A stretch of DNA of 64,000 nt, from NCBI RefSeq assembly GCF_000013625.1, contig NC_009659.1:3286001-3350000 (forward strand), written 5' to 3'. Source of the DNA: Janthinobacterium sp. Marseille. Its GTDB lineage: Bacteria; Pseudomonadota; Gammaproteobacteria; Burkholderiales; Burkholderiaceae_D. Each line of letters opens with the position of its first letter. Positions within the stretch are counted from its first letter, which is position 1. Position numbers and translations under genes: made by a program. The notes under the pieces are model-generated. The model was given only the letters and a program-made list of their open reading frames with translations. It ran no database searches and was not told the origin of the DNA. Positions 27,919-36,499 of this stretch are shown one piece after another.

Positions 27919-27947
27919 GAGGTGATCAACCATCGGTCGATCACCTC
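27919..27947 (-). other. 9-bp perfect inverted repeat in the pilJ-chpA intercistronic gap
   Basis: gaggtgatc and gatcacctc flank an 11-base loop, inside the 92-base gap between pilJ and chpA and just upstream of the chpA ribosome site. No T-run follows, so termination is unlikely. It could stabilise or process the mRNA between the two cistrons, or lower chpA expression relative to pilJ. Confidence 0.5.
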
Positions 27948-27993
27948 AATTGCTATTGGGCCTAAGCCTCTGCAAGCCTGCAATAAACTGATA

Positions 27994-30276
27994 TCAAGCC
28001 GTGACGCGGAAACGTGATACCGAGTTTTTCAGTTCTTCGGCCAGTTTCGACAATTCGCGAATCGAATGCGCAGTCTGCTGCGTACCTTCTTGCGTTTGCT
28101 CGGTCACCGTCAAAATACCCTGGATGTTTTGCGCCACGCCGTTGGCCGAGGTCGCCTGCTGTTCGGTCGCCGACGAGATGCCCTGAATCAGTTCCGCCAG
28201 TCGGTTCGATACGCGCCGGATATCCGACAGCGCCGCACCGGCCGCATCAGACAATTTGGCACCCTCGACCACACCCTGCGTCGATTTTTCCATCGCGGCT
28301 ACCGCATCATGGGTATCGGTTTGAATCGTACGTACCAGCGCACCGATCTGCTTGGTCGCTTCACCGGAGCGTTCCGCCAGTCGCTGCACCTCTTCCGCGA
28401 CGACCGAGAAGCCGCGCCCTGCTTCACCGGCGGAAGCGGCCTGGATCGCGGCGTTCAACGCCAGCACGTTGGTCTGTTCGGTAATGTCGGAAATCAGTTC
28501 GGTGATCTCACCAATCTCTTGCGAGGATTCACCCAGCCGCTTGATTCGTTTCGAAGTTTCCTGGATTTGTTCGCGGATCTCGTTCATGCCCTTGATCGCG
28601 TTTTCCACCGCGCGCGAACCTTCTTCTGCCGCCGTCACTGACTGGCGCGCAACTTCCGCTGATTCATTGGCTGATTTGGAAACGTCGGTAATCTGTACCG
28701 CCATATCCAATACCGCCTGGCCGGTTTCCTGAATATCGCGCGATTGCTTTTGCGATGCTTCCAGCAGTTCGGTCGAAATATTTTGTGCCTGGGTCGAAGC
28801 CGAAGTGACCTGTTCCGCAGTGTTGGTTACCCGTCCTACCAGTCCGCGCAACTCTTCCACCGTGTAGTTAACCGAGTCGGCAATCGCACCGGTAATGTCT
28901 TCCGACACCGTTGCCTGCACCGTCAAGTCACCATCCGCCACTTCCTGCAATTCATTCATCAGGCGCAGAATCGCGGCCTGGTTTTGATCGTTGGCCTGCT
29001 TCGCTTCTTCTTCCTGCTTCTGCGCTTCCAGACGCTGGCCCTCAGCTTCGAGGCGACGCGCATCCGCTTCCTTGGTGCGATTGCGGCTGTCCTGCAACAG
29101 CACCAGCGCAATACCCGCCGCCGACAACAACGCGGCCAATACGCTCAAGAGCATCAGCCAGAATGGCAGGGTCAGCGAATCCTGTTCGCTGCGATAGCTT
29201 TGCTGCAGCTCGGTCAAACGCTGTTTCAGCGCTTCGTTTTCCTTAAAAATCAATTCCTCGGCCTGCTTTGCTGAAATAAAGTTTTGCAGGTTACCGAGAA
29301 TCAGCGAAATCGATTTTTGGTATTCGTTAAAGTTCGCCTGCAATTCAAGCAGCTTGTCGCGGGTATCCGGTTCTGTTGTTTTGCTCAGGCGCAGTGCTTC
29401 GCTACCATTGATGAAACCTTCGACGATTTCGCGGAAGGTATTGGTATCCTTACCCAGCAGGAAGGCGGTTTCCGGGTTCACACCTTCGGAACTCAGGAAT
29501 TCATTCGCGCTACGTGCCAGACGTTGCGTCAACATGACCAGCTGGCCGGCTGCTGCTGTTTCACGCGGTGATGCACCGCCTTGTGCTTTCAGTGTCGAAA
29601 TCTGCTCGGTCAATTCCAGCAAGTTTGGCGAGATACCATTCAAAATCTGCAGGGTCGTACCGAAACCGGTCAGTTCTTTTTCCAGCTTCAGGATGGTCGC
29701 TGCCGCCTTGTCCGTACCCGTCCACAGTTTTTGCGTTTCCTTCAGCATCGCATCCATCTGTGCATCCGGCGGGCTGATATTACGCCCCTGGTACACACCA
29801 CCTTTGGACAGGATAGTCAGGTCGCTATTGAATTCCTTACGGCTGTCAGCCAGTTGCTTGAACGCTTCCTTGTTACCCTGAATCGCATTCGGTGTCGCCT
29901 TACCTACCCGCTGCGAGTGCATCAGCGCGTCACCGGCGATCTGGGTCTGGGTCGAAGTCAATGCAGAATAATCAGCGTTCAGCCAGACGAAAACCGCACC
30001 GAGTGCCAGCGAACTGCCGAGTGCGATCAGCAGGATACGAACCTGTTGTTGCAGTGGCAGCTTGCCGATCAGCGGCAGGCTGATATCACCACTCTTTTGC
30101 AGTACGTCGCCGATATAGGTCGCGTTCGGATTGATGTGGGCGCGCGTATTCGTGATTGTTGTCGGCGCAGCAGTCGCTGCTACACCGTCCTCAGTTGGCA
30201 CAGCATTATTGGCATCATCGCCTTGCGCAGCCGTCTCTTTTTTACGTTGGGAAAAGAGCGGTAAATTAAACGCCAT
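27994..30276 (-). CDS. pilJ: Methyl-accepting chemotaxis protein PilJ
   Basis: A 760-residue chemoreceptor of the type IV pilus chemosensory system. A cytoplasmic N-terminal extension of about 75 polar residues precedes TM1 (about 80-99). The periplasmic region (about 100-365) contains two PilJ-type helical modules, TM2 lies around 370-392, and a coiled linker with Glu/Ala/Gln repeats follows. The C-terminal signalling hairpin has [35 protein letters not shown], contact residues for CheW-like PilI and ChpA, given here in part only: [12 protein letters not shown] and [12 protein letters not shown] good ribosome site precedes the start. In Pseudomonas, PilJ senses surface contact through pilin; the ligand here is unknown. 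Confidence 0.94.
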   Translation of the reverse strand: MAFNLPLFSQRKKETAAQGDDANNAVPTEDGVAATAAPTTITNTRAHINPNATYIGDVLQKSGDISLPLIGKLPLQQQVRILLIALGSSLALGAVFVWLNADYSALTSTQTQIAGDALMHSQRVGKATPNAIQGNKEAFKQLADSRKEFNSDLTILSKGGVYQGRNISPPDAQMDAMLKETQKLWTGTDKAAATILKLEKELTGFGTTLQILNGISPNLLELTEQISTLKAQGGASPRETAAAGQLVMLTQRLARSANEFLSSEGVNPETAFLLGKDTNTFREIVEGFINGSEALRLSKTTEPDTRDKLLELQANFNEYQKSISLILGNLQNFISAKQAEELIFKENEALKQRLTELQQSYRSEQDSLTLPFWLMLLSVLAALLSAAGIALVLLQDSRNRTKEADARRLEAEGQRLEAQKQEEEAKQANDQNQAAILRLMNELQEVADGDLTVQATVSEDITGAIADSVNYTVEELRGLVGRVTNTAEQVTSASTQAQNISTELLEASQKQSRDIQETGQAVLDMAVQITDVSKSANESAEVARQSVTAAEEGSRAVENAIKGMNEIREQIQETSKRIKRLGESSQEIGEITELISDITEQTNVLALNAAIQAASAGEAGRGFSVVAEEVQRLAERSGEATKQIGALVRTIQTDTHDAVAAMEKSTQGVVEGAKLSDAAGAALSDIRRVSNRLAELIQGISSATEQQATSANGVAQNIQGILTVTEQTQEGTQQTAHSIRELSKLAEELKNSVSRFRVTA

Positions 30277-30328
30277 ACTGATTCTCCTGATTCTCTATTG
30301 ATGAAGCACCCGAACTATCGTTTCGAGG

Positions 30329-30904
30329 CTACAGGCCGACCTGCAAAAATTGGGGATTTTGTATAACCGAGGAAAGATCAAGCTCAGTCCAGACTTGCGA
30401 CTCTTGATCGAGGTAGCGCTTGCTGGCCCAGGGTGGCGCAGCATCGGCGTCGTCTGCATGCAACTGCATTTCCGCCACATTGCGCAAACCCAGGACGCGC
30501 GACACCAGCAAGCCGCTATTAAATGCCAACGCCGGGCCAAAGGCCACGATGCGGCTGTCTTTCTCTATATTGGTAGCCGGCAAACCCTGGAAACGCGCGA
30601 AGTCGATCACGCTGATCAGGTTGCCGCGAATATTGCTCAGGCCAAGGAACCATGGCTGCGTCAGCGGCACCGGTGTAATGGTACCGACCGCCACGATTTC
30701 GCCTGCGGTTTGCAGATTCAATAGCCAGCGCTGCTCGCCTATCAGCACGCCGAGTTGGTTAACACGTGTATCGGCACCGCTGCGCGCGGTTTGCATGCGC
30801 TCAACCAGTTGAGCCTGGAATTCGCGCAAACGCGTACGCCGCGCGGTGATATCCGATTTCGGGGATGCAATATCCGTTTGAAAATCCGACGTAGGCTGGC
30901 TCAT
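30329..30904 (-). CDS. pilI: CheW-like adaptor PilI
   Basis: A 191-residue single CheW-domain protein that couples the receptor PilJ to the kinase ChpA. An N-terminal polar segment of about 50 residues precedes the CheW fold, seen as LGVLIGEQRWLLNLQTAGEI, PWFLGLSNIRGNLISVIDFARF (quoted across about 85-135) and a C-terminal SVIQNPQFLQVGL. It lies 10 bases downstream of pilH and about 50 upstream of pilJ, the standard order of the cluster. No strong Shine-Dalgarno precedes the ATG at 30904, so translation may depend on coupling with pilH. Confidence 0.92.
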   Translation of the reverse strand: MSQPTSDFQTDIASPKSDITARRTRLREFQAQLVERMQTARSGADTRVNQLGVLIGEQRWLLNLQTAGEIVAVGTITPVPLTQPWFLGLSNIRGNLISVIDFARFQGLPATNIEKDSRIVAFGPALAFNSGLLVSRVLGLRNVAEMQLHADDADAAPPWASKRYLDQESQVWTELDLSSVIQNPQFLQVGL

Positions 30905-30914
30905 GAGGAGCTAC

Positions 30915-31280
30915 TTATCCGAGTGCGGCAATTTTGGATAGCAGTTCAGCCGGATCCACTGGTTTAACGATGTAATCGCGTGCACCCTGGCGTAAGCCCC
31001 AGATGCGGTCGGTTTCCTGGCCTTTGCTGGTACAGATGATGATAGGCACGTCCTGGGTTTCCGGGTCGCGCGTAATGGAACGCGTTACCTGGAAGCCGTT
31101 CTGGCCCGGCATGACGATATCCATCAGGATCAATTGCGGCTTGTCGGCCTTGATTTTCAACAGCGCTTCTTCACCATTCTCTGCGGTAGAGACGGAAAAA
31201 CCTCTTTTGATCAGGATGTCGGTAAGGAAGTAACGTTCGGTCGGTGAATCGTCTACGACAAGAATTTTTTGAATAGCCAT
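30915..31280 (-). CDS. pilH: Response regulator PilH
   Basis: A 121-residue stand-alone CheY-like receiver. Acidic residues sit in LVVDDSP (about 7-13), the phosphoacceptor is Asp54 in LILMDIVMPGQNG, the conserved Thr/Ser is in IIICTSKGQETD, and the Lys is in YIVKPVDP. PilH acts with PilG in the Pil-Chp pathway; in Pseudomonas PilH opposes or dampens PilG-driven extension and is linked to retraction. It is 20 bases downstream of pilG and 10 upstream of pilI. Confidence 0.93.
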   Translation of the reverse strand: MAIQKILVVDDSPTERYFLTDILIKRGFSVSTAENGEEALLKIKADKPQLILMDIVMPGQNGFQVTRSITRDPETQDVPIIICTSKGQETDRIWGLRQGARDYIVKPVDPAELLSKIAALG

Positions 31281-31300
31281 CTGAAACCTTTAGATCGAAT

Positions 31301-31702
31301 TTACTTTGCGACTGCCTCGAGCGCGTGTTCGCGCACGGTTTTGAGCAGGCTGTCTTTTGTGAATGGCTTGGTGAGGTATGCGTCGGAGCCGACCATCGCG
31401 CCACGCGCACGGTCGAATAAACCATCCTTGGATGACAGCATAATGACCGGCGTTGAATGAAATTTCGCACTTTTTTTGATAAGTGCACAGGTTTGATAAC
31501 CGTCGAGACGCGGCATCAGGATATCGCAGAAGATCAGCGCAGGCCTGTGATCGTTCATCTTGGCAAGCGCGTCAAAGCCGTCGTCAGCCAGCACGACCTT
31601 ATAACCAGCCTGACCCAGGAATATCTCAGCTGACCGACGGATAGTGCTGCTATCGTCGATCACCATGATTTTCATATCCGCATTATCCAGCGCTATTGTC
31701 AT
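31301..31702 (-). CDS. pilG: Response regulator PilG
   Basis: A 133-residue CheY-like receiver and first gene of the pilGHIJ-chpA operon. Motifs are IMVIDDSSTIRRSAE (12-26), phosphoacceptor Asp60 in FCDILMPRLDGYQ, VIMLSSKDGLFD, and the lysine in AYLTKPFTK. The IDDSSTIRRSAE stretch is characteristic of PilG. In Pseudomonas, phosphorylated PilG promotes pilus extension and raises cAMP. The start at 31702 gives a nine-residue leader before the core; an internal ATG at 31675 is an alternative. The operon promoter should lie within 31703-31853. Confidence 0.92.
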   Translation of the reverse strand: MTIALDNADMKIMVIDDSSTIRRSAEIFLGQAGYKVVLADDGFDALAKMNDHRPALIFCDILMPRLDGYQTCALIKKSAKFHSTPVIMLSSKDGLFDRARGAMVGSDAYLTKPFTKDSLLKTVREHALEAVAK

Positions 31703-31853
31703 GATTCGTCTCGTTGAACTGTGTCAACAATATACGGCTCATCCGTAACAAAAAGCAAGATTCTTTAACCCAACATTGGGACCTGCATCGGCGCTCGTGG
31801 TTTTTAAACAAAAATTGCCGAAGTCGCAACGTTGGAGCGGCGGGATTACTTGA

Positions 31854-32048
31854 TTAGATTGCCACCATTTCGAAATCTTCCTTGCGCGCGCCGCACTCCG
31901 GACAGGTCCAGTTCATAGGCACATCGGCCCAGCGCGTGCCTGGTGCGATGCCTTCTTCCGGCAAACCGGCGGCTTCGTCGTAAATCCAACCGCAGATCAG
32001 GCACATCCAGGTTTGGAATTGTTCGTTCGATGTTTCGTTATTGCTCAC
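31854..32048 (-). CDS. Rubredoxin
   Basis: A 64-residue rubredoxin. The single iron is held by two C-x2-C pairs: Cys16/Cys19 in MCLICGWIYDE and Cys49/Cys52 in WTCPECGARKEDF, with the usual GLPEEGIAPGTRWADVP between. It is a small cytoplasmic electron carrier, in this group usually linked to alkane oxidation or oxidative stress; the partner is not evident. The start is a GTG at 32048 with a gaaggg ribosome site. It is divergent, over only 54 bases, from the ThiD-like gene, which also begins with GTG. Confidence 0.95.
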   Translation of the reverse strand: MSNNETSNEQFQTWMCLICGWIYDEAAGLPEEGIAPGTRWADVPMNWTCPECGARKEDFEMVAI

Positions 32049-32102
32049 GTCTGACAGCCCTTCAAGTTAAAATGCATAGTCAGCTATCTTAATATACCCG
32101 CC

Positions 32103-32951
32103 GTGCAAAACCAAACTTCTCCGCTTATATTAACCTTTGGCCCCACCGATCCGGTCGGTGCCGTTGGTATTCAGGCTGATCTGGCCTCGTTTGCCGCCAT
32201 GGGTTGCCACGGCCTGTCAGTTATTACCTCCTTATTCATCGGCGATACCGCCCGCATCGAAGATACGCAAATCATCGATTCCGACTGGGTCGCCGACCAG
32301 GCACGCGTGGTCCTCGAGGATATGCCGGTCGCCGCCTTCAAGGTTGGCGCCGTCGGCAGCATAGAAAACGTCTCGGCCATTGCCGAAATCGTGTCCGATT
32401 ATCCGGATATCCCGCTGATTTTCGATCCCTTCCTGTCCTCGTTGCCCGACCAGGGGCCGGATGGTGAAGACATGTTGATGGCGACGCGTGAATTACTGAT
32501 CCCGCAAACCACGGTCCTCATCCTGTCCACCGTCGAACTGGCACGCATGGCGGAAACCTGGCGCGAGCCGTCGGAAGAAGACATGATGGCGGTCGATGCG
32601 ATGCGTCTGATCGAAATGGGTTGCGAATACGTGTTCGTCACCGGTACCCCGTCCGACCTGACCGATGTCGCCAATACCCTGTTCGATGAAAGCGGCGTAA
32701 TCCGCCACGACAATTGGCAACGCATCTCCGGTTCCTATAGTGGTGCCGGCGGCACGCTCGCGGCAACGATCGCCGCGCTGCTGGCGAATGGCCTCGATGT
32801 ACCGGAAGCGGTATTTGAAGCCCAGGAATTCACGATTGCCTCCATCGCCAATGCGCAACGCCTGGGCATGGGCAAGCTGGTGCTGGATCGCTATTTCTGG
32901 GCGCGCGAATTCGATGAAAACATCGATATCCTGCCGCCGCCAATACAATAA
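32103..32951 (+). CDS. ThiD-like (hydroxymethylpyrimidine kinase family) protein with altered active site
   Basis: A 282-residue ribokinase-fold protein of the ThiD family. Active ThiD phosphorylates HMP and HMP-phosphate for thiamine synthesis. The substrate loop, usually GSDSGGGAGIQAD, reads GPTDPVGAVGIQAD (about 13-26). The anion-hole motif near the C-terminus, usually GTGCTLSAAI with the catalytic cysteine, reads GAGGTLAATI (about 217-226), so that cysteine is missing. Length and the remaining fold are preserved. The start is GTG at 32103. It sits between rubredoxin and hemL, 33 bases before the latter, with no thiamine genes and no THI-box seen. A role other than HMP kinase is likely but unknown. 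Confidence 0.8.
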   Translation: MQNQTSPLILTFGPTDPVGAVGIQADLASFAAMGCHGLSVITSLFIGDTARIEDTQIIDSDWVADQARVVLEDMPVAAFKVGAVGSIENVSAIAEIVSDYPDIPLIFDPFLSSLPDQGPDGEDMLMATRELLIPQTTVLILSTVELARMAETWREPSEEDMMAVDAMRLIEMGCEYVFVTGTPSDLTDVANTLFDESGVIRHDNWQRISGSYSGAGGTLAATIAALLANGLDVPEAVFEAQEFTIASIANAQRLGMGKLVLDRYFWAREFDENIDILPPPIQ

Positions 32952-32984
32952 TTATTTTTCACCGCACTTTTTTACGGTATCCGC

Positions 32985-34283
32985 ATGTCATCCAAGAACG
33001 ATCAACTCTTCGCCCGCGCACAACTGAGTACGCCGGGCGGCGTCAACTCGCCGGTACGCGCGTTCCGCTCGGTCGGCGGCACGCCACGCTTTATTACCAA
33101 AGCCGAAGGCCCTTATTTCTGGGACGCCGACGACCGGCGCTATATCGATTACATCGGTTCCTGGGGCCCGGCCATCGTCGGCCATGCGCATCCGGATGTG
33201 GTCAAGGCGGTGCAGGATGCAGCCACCCGCGGCCTGAGTTTTGGCGCACCGACTGAAGCTGAAATTGAAATGGCGGAATTGATCTGCCGCCTGGTGCCTT
33301 CGATTGAACAGGTGCGCCTGGTGTCCAGCGGTACCGAAGCGGCGATGAGCGCCTTGCGCCTGGCGCGTGGTGCGACCGGTCGCGACAAAATCATCAAATT
33401 CGAAGGCTGTTATCACGGTCACGCCGATTCCCTGCTGGTGAAAGCCGGCAGCGGCTTGCTGACCTTCGGCAACCCGACTTCGGCCGGCGTGCCGGAAGAT
33501 TTCGCCAAACACACGCTGGTGCTCGATTACAACGACCCGGCGCAACTGGAAAACGTCTTCAAGGAAATGGGTGACTCTATCGCCTGCGTCATCGTGGAAC
33601 CGGTCGCCGGCAATATGAATTTGCTGCCGGCCACACCGGAATTCCTGCAAACCATGCGCCGCGTCTGTACGCAATACGGTGCGGTGATGATCCTCGATGA
33701 AGTGATGTCCGGTTTCCGTGTTGCCCTCGGCGGCGCGCAATCGTTATACGGCATCACACCGGACCTGACAGTGCTCGGCAAAGTGATCGGTGGCGGTTTG
33801 CCGGTCGCCGCCTTCGGTGGTCGCGCCGACATCATGCGTCACCTGGCACCGCTGGGTGGCGTGTATCAGGCAGGCACCTTGTCGGGCAATCCGGTCACCG
33901 TCGCCGCCGGCATGGCAACCCTGAAACTGATACAGGCGCCGGGCTTCTATGAAAACCTGACAGCACAAACCACAAAACTGGTACATGGTTTCAGCGCTGC
34001 CGCGCGCGAAGCGGACATCGCTTTCTGCGCCAATTCGGTCGGCGGCATGTTCGGATTGTATTTCGCCAGTGAAGTGCCGGTGTCCTACGACACCATGATG
34101 AAATGCGACAAAACGCGCTTCAATGCTTTCTTCCACGCGATGCTGGACGCCGGTGTCTATCTCGCGCCGTCTGCATTTGAAGCGGGATTTGTATCAGCCC
34201 AGCATGATGATGCCGTCATCGACAGCAGTATCAAGGCAGCGCGCGCCGCGTTTGCCCAACTGGCGGACGATTGCGACGATTGA
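32985..34283 (+). CDS. hemL: Glutamate-1-semialdehyde 2,1-aminomutase
   Basis: A 432-residue PLP enzyme that isomerises glutamate-1-semialdehyde to 5-aminolevulinate, the second step of C5-pathway tetrapyrrole synthesis. The N-terminus [18 protein letters not shown] is diagnostic. [19 protein letters not shown] binds the cofactor phosphate, [11 protein letters not shown] holds the cofactor aspartate, and the Schiff-base lysine is Lys266 in [16 protein letters not shown]. Length matches the family. It follows the ThiD-like gene by 33 bases and is probably cotranscribed with it, with a terminator directly after. Confidence 0.97.
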   Translation: MSSKNDQLFARAQLSTPGGVNSPVRAFRSVGGTPRFITKAEGPYFWDADDRRYIDYIGSWGPAIVGHAHPDVVKAVQDAATRGLSFGAPTEAEIEMAELICRLVPSIEQVRLVSSGTEAAMSALRLARGATGRDKIIKFEGCYHGHADSLLVKAGSGLLTFGNPTSAGVPEDFAKHTLVLDYNDPAQLENVFKEMGDSIACVIVEPVAGNMNLLPATPEFLQTMRRVCTQYGAVMILDEVMSGFRVALGGAQSLYGITPDLTVLGKVIGGGLPVAAFGGRADIMRHLAPLGGVYQAGTLSGNPVTVAAGMATLKLIQAPGFYENLTAQTTKLVHGFSAAAREADIAFCANSVGGMFGLYFASEVPVSYDTMMKCDKTRFNAFFHAMLDAGVYLAPSAFEAGFVSAQHDDAVIDSSIKAARAAFAQLADDCDD

Positions 34284-34296
34284 TGGAAGGCGGGAT

Positions 34297-34329
34297 CCCA
34301 CGCACCAAGTGATGCGTGGGTTGTTTTAT
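34297..34329 (+). terminator. Rho-independent terminator of hemL
   Basis: cccacgca and tgcgtggg form an 8-bp stem with an 8-base loop, followed by ttgttttatttt, 13 bases after the hemL stop and running into the end of the convergent corA gene. Confidence 0.9.
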
Positions 34330-35291
34330 TTTAGCCAGCCGCGGCGACGGAAATACCAGAATGGTGTGACCGCAGACGCAATCATCATCACGATCGCCAA
34401 TGGGTAACCCAGGCTCCAGTCCAGTTCCGGCATGAGCCGGAAGTTCATCCCGTAGATACTGGCGATCAGCGTCGGCGGCAGGAAGGCAACCGAGGCAACC
34501 GAGAAAATCTTGATGATTTTGTTTTGGTTAATGTTAATGAAACCGACCGTTGCATCCATCAAGAAGTTGATCTTGTCGAACAGGAAGGCAGTATGGCCAT
34601 CCAGCGATTCGATATCACGCATAATCTGACGCGCTTCTTCAAACTGCTCCGCATTCAATAAACGGCCACGCATCAGGAAGCTGACCGCGCGTCGTGTATC
34701 CATCATATTGCGACGGATACGTCCGTTCAAATCCTCTTCATGCGCAATCGCATTCAGCGCGACTGCGGCATCCTGATCGCTCAGTTCTTCCTGCAGTACG
34801 CTGCGGCTGACTTCATCCAGGCTCTGGTACACACCTTCCAGCGCATCCGCCGAATACTCGGCATCGGTTGCATACAGGTCCAGCAAGACATCCTTGTAAT
34901 CGGCGATAGAGCCGGGGCGCGAACGGGCACGCATGCGCACCAGGCGGAAAATAGGCAAATCTTCAGGATGTACGGAAAACAGGATGTCGCGCGCCAGGAT
35001 GAAAGCCACGGTCACGACACGTGACGGACCATCATCTTCTTCCAGCAGGAAATCGGTGCGCAGGTGCAGGTCACCATTTTCACCTTCGTAATAACGCGCC
35101 GAGGCTTCGATGTCCTTGACATCATCCTCGCCCGGCAAGGTCACGCCATAAATGCTTTTGACCCACGCGCGCTCATCGTCGTTCGGGTCGGTCAGGTCTA
35201 CCCATACCGGCGTGGCCTTTTCCAAATCCTCGCGCGTGTCGATATTGATCTGGTTCAGTCGGCCATTTTGCAATACAAATACATTGATCAT
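34326..35291 (-). CDS. corA: Magnesium/cobalt transporter CorA
   Basis: A 321-residue CorA-type divalent cation channel. A large acidic, helical cytoplasmic N-domain (about 1-255) is followed by two transmembrane helices. The signature YGMNF closes the first, the periplasmic loop is RLMPELDWS, and the basic C-terminus reads WYFRRRGWLK. Such channels form pentamers importing Mg2+, also Co2+ and Ni2+. The ATG at 35291 (MINVFVLQNG) is preferred because it follows a good ribosome site (agggagag); an in-frame ATG 54 bases earlier lacks one. A 421-base region separates it from mtgA upstream and may contain a long leader. Confidence 0.93.
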   Translation of the reverse strand: MINVFVLQNGRLNQINIDTREDLEKATPVWVDLTDPNDDERAWVKSIYGVTLPGEDDVKDIEASARYYEGENGDLHLRTDFLLEEDDGPSRVVTVAFILARDILFSVHPEDLPIFRLVRMRARSRPGSIADYKDVLLDLYATDAEYSADALEGVYQSLDEVSRSVLQEELSDQDAAVALNAIAHEEDLNGRIRRNMMDTRRAVSFLMRGRLLNAEQFEEARQIMRDIESLDGHTAFLFDKINFLMDATVGFININQNKIIKIFSVASVAFLPPTLIASIYGMNFRLMPELDWSLGYPLAIVMMIASAVTPFWYFRRRGWLK

Positions 35292-35712
35292 TAGCTCTCC
35301 CTGTCGCGTCAGAAACATCAACTTCGTTGATGAAACACACAACATGCCCTGCAGAGCCAGCCCTGCAGGTTCAATTAATTTTTTGAGGGAACGCGGCCAT
35401 GCAACAGACTAACAGGCCAGGACGCGACCACTCACCGAATCCGGCGAGAGGCGCTTAAGGAAGGTGATCGCTAAAGCACTATCTCGCGGAATGACCGTCG
35501 CAAGACGGCGGACAACTATAAGTAGGACTACCCAATTCAGGGCTCCGGAAACGAAAACAGCGCAAGTGTACTGATAAGTGCTACGCCTAGCAAGCCGGGA
35601 ATAGCGCACTGCAGCATTTTTTCTGCAACTGTATCCGTAACTGTATTAAGGCCGCCACCTTGTCTCTTAATTAGTCTTTTACACAGGCAATATGACTGCC
35701 AGGTGAAGCTGC
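35292..35712 (-). promoter_or_regulatory. Long region upstream of corA with hairpins and a possible leader peptide
   Basis: 421 bases without a recognised gene, upstream of corA in its sense. On the minus strand there is a 26-codon open frame at 35617-35537 (MLQCAIPGLLGV and so on, ending SFPEP), an exclusive pair of helices (ccgtc/gacgg versus gcgac/gtcgc), and a hairpin ctcgccg/cggtgag. Further on come a cctgcag/ctgcagg hairpin near 35349-35370 and a perfect catcaac/gttgatg hairpin (35316-35332) just before the corA ribosome site. Leader-controlled Mg2+ transporter genes are known in enteric bacteria. I do not recognise an M-box. Function is inferred only. Confidence 0.35.
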
Positions 35713-36408
35713 TCAGGGCAAGGCCGCCGAGTTCATCCGGCGCAGGATCAGGTCGGTGCGCCGGGCCAGGTAAGCAGTGCCACGATGTCCGTCGTAAAAG
35801 CGCGGATTCGGCAACATGACTGCCAGGCGAGCCGCCTGTGGCGCGCCGAGTTGCGCTGCCGAAACGCCATAATAATGTTGGGCTGCCGCTTCGGCACCGA
35901 AGATGCCGACGCCCCACTCGACCACGTTCAGATAGATTTCAAAGATGCGTTCCTTGTCCATCCAGTACTCGAGCATATAGGTAATGATCACTTCCTGCCC
36001 TTTGCGCAGGTAGCTGCGATCTCCGGAGAGAAAGAGATTTTTCGCCAATTGCTGGGTGATGGTGGAGCCGCCCGCTACGACCTTGCCTTTTTTAATATTT
36101 TTCTCATAAGCTTTTTGCAAGGCATCCCAATCCACACCTTCGTGCTCGGAGAAGTTGGAATCTTCCGACGCAATGATGGCGCGCTTCAGGTTATTCGAAA
36201 TACGGTTGTAGGGAATCCATTTGTGCTTGAGCTGCGCCTTCGGATTCTTTTCCTGCAGGATGGAGAGCTGGTGTCGCATGAAGCTGGTCGAGCCCGGGTT
36301 GTGATTGACCCACCAGCCTATCTGCAGGAAAAAATACAGTTGCAGCAGCAACACCAAAAGAACCGGCACAACAATCAGCCAAAACAGCAGCTTGCGCAGT
36401 ATTTTCAT
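35713..36408 (-). CDS. mtgA: Monofunctional biosynthetic peptidoglycan transglycosylase
   Basis: A 231-residue GT51 glycosyltransferase that polymerises lipid II into glycan strands without a transpeptidase domain. One N-terminal transmembrane helix is present (about 8-30). The catalytic glutamate lies in IIASEDSNFSEHEGVDW, followed by GGSTITQQLAKNLFLS and KERIFEIYLNVVEWGVGIFG, the GT51 motifs in order. It is downstream of aroE on the same strand (about 90 bases), completing rnb-tonB-aroE-mtgA, a typical beta-proteobacterial order. Length matches the family. Confidence 0.96.
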   Translation of the reverse strand: MKILRKLLFWLIVVPVLLVLLLQLYFFLQIGWWVNHNPGSTSFMRHQLSILQEKNPKAQLKHKWIPYNRISNNLKRAIIASEDSNFSEHEGVDWDALQKAYEKNIKKGKVVAGGSTITQQLAKNLFLSGDRSYLRKGQEVIITYMLEYWMDKERIFEIYLNVVEWGVGIFGAEAAAQHYYGVSAAQLGAPQAARLAVMLPNPRFYDGHRGTAYLARRTDLILRRMNSAALP

Positions 36409-36499
36409 TTTTATATGTTCTGCTTGATTCTAAAGAAGCGTCTAAAAGGCGTGGGGGGAAACGGTCCGCAACAGATGTAAATGGAGAATACAGCGCGTC

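Noticed and set aside
35292..35712. M-box or yybP-ykoY riboswitch upstream of corA
   Set aside because: I could not find the conserved core sequences of either class, so the region is kept only as an unclassified leader candidate.
35537..35917. Longer minus-strand frame overlapping the mtgA 3' end
   Set aside because: The part inside mtgA is a frame shadow; only the last 26 codons (35617-35537) lie in intergenic sequence and are mentioned as a possible leader peptide.
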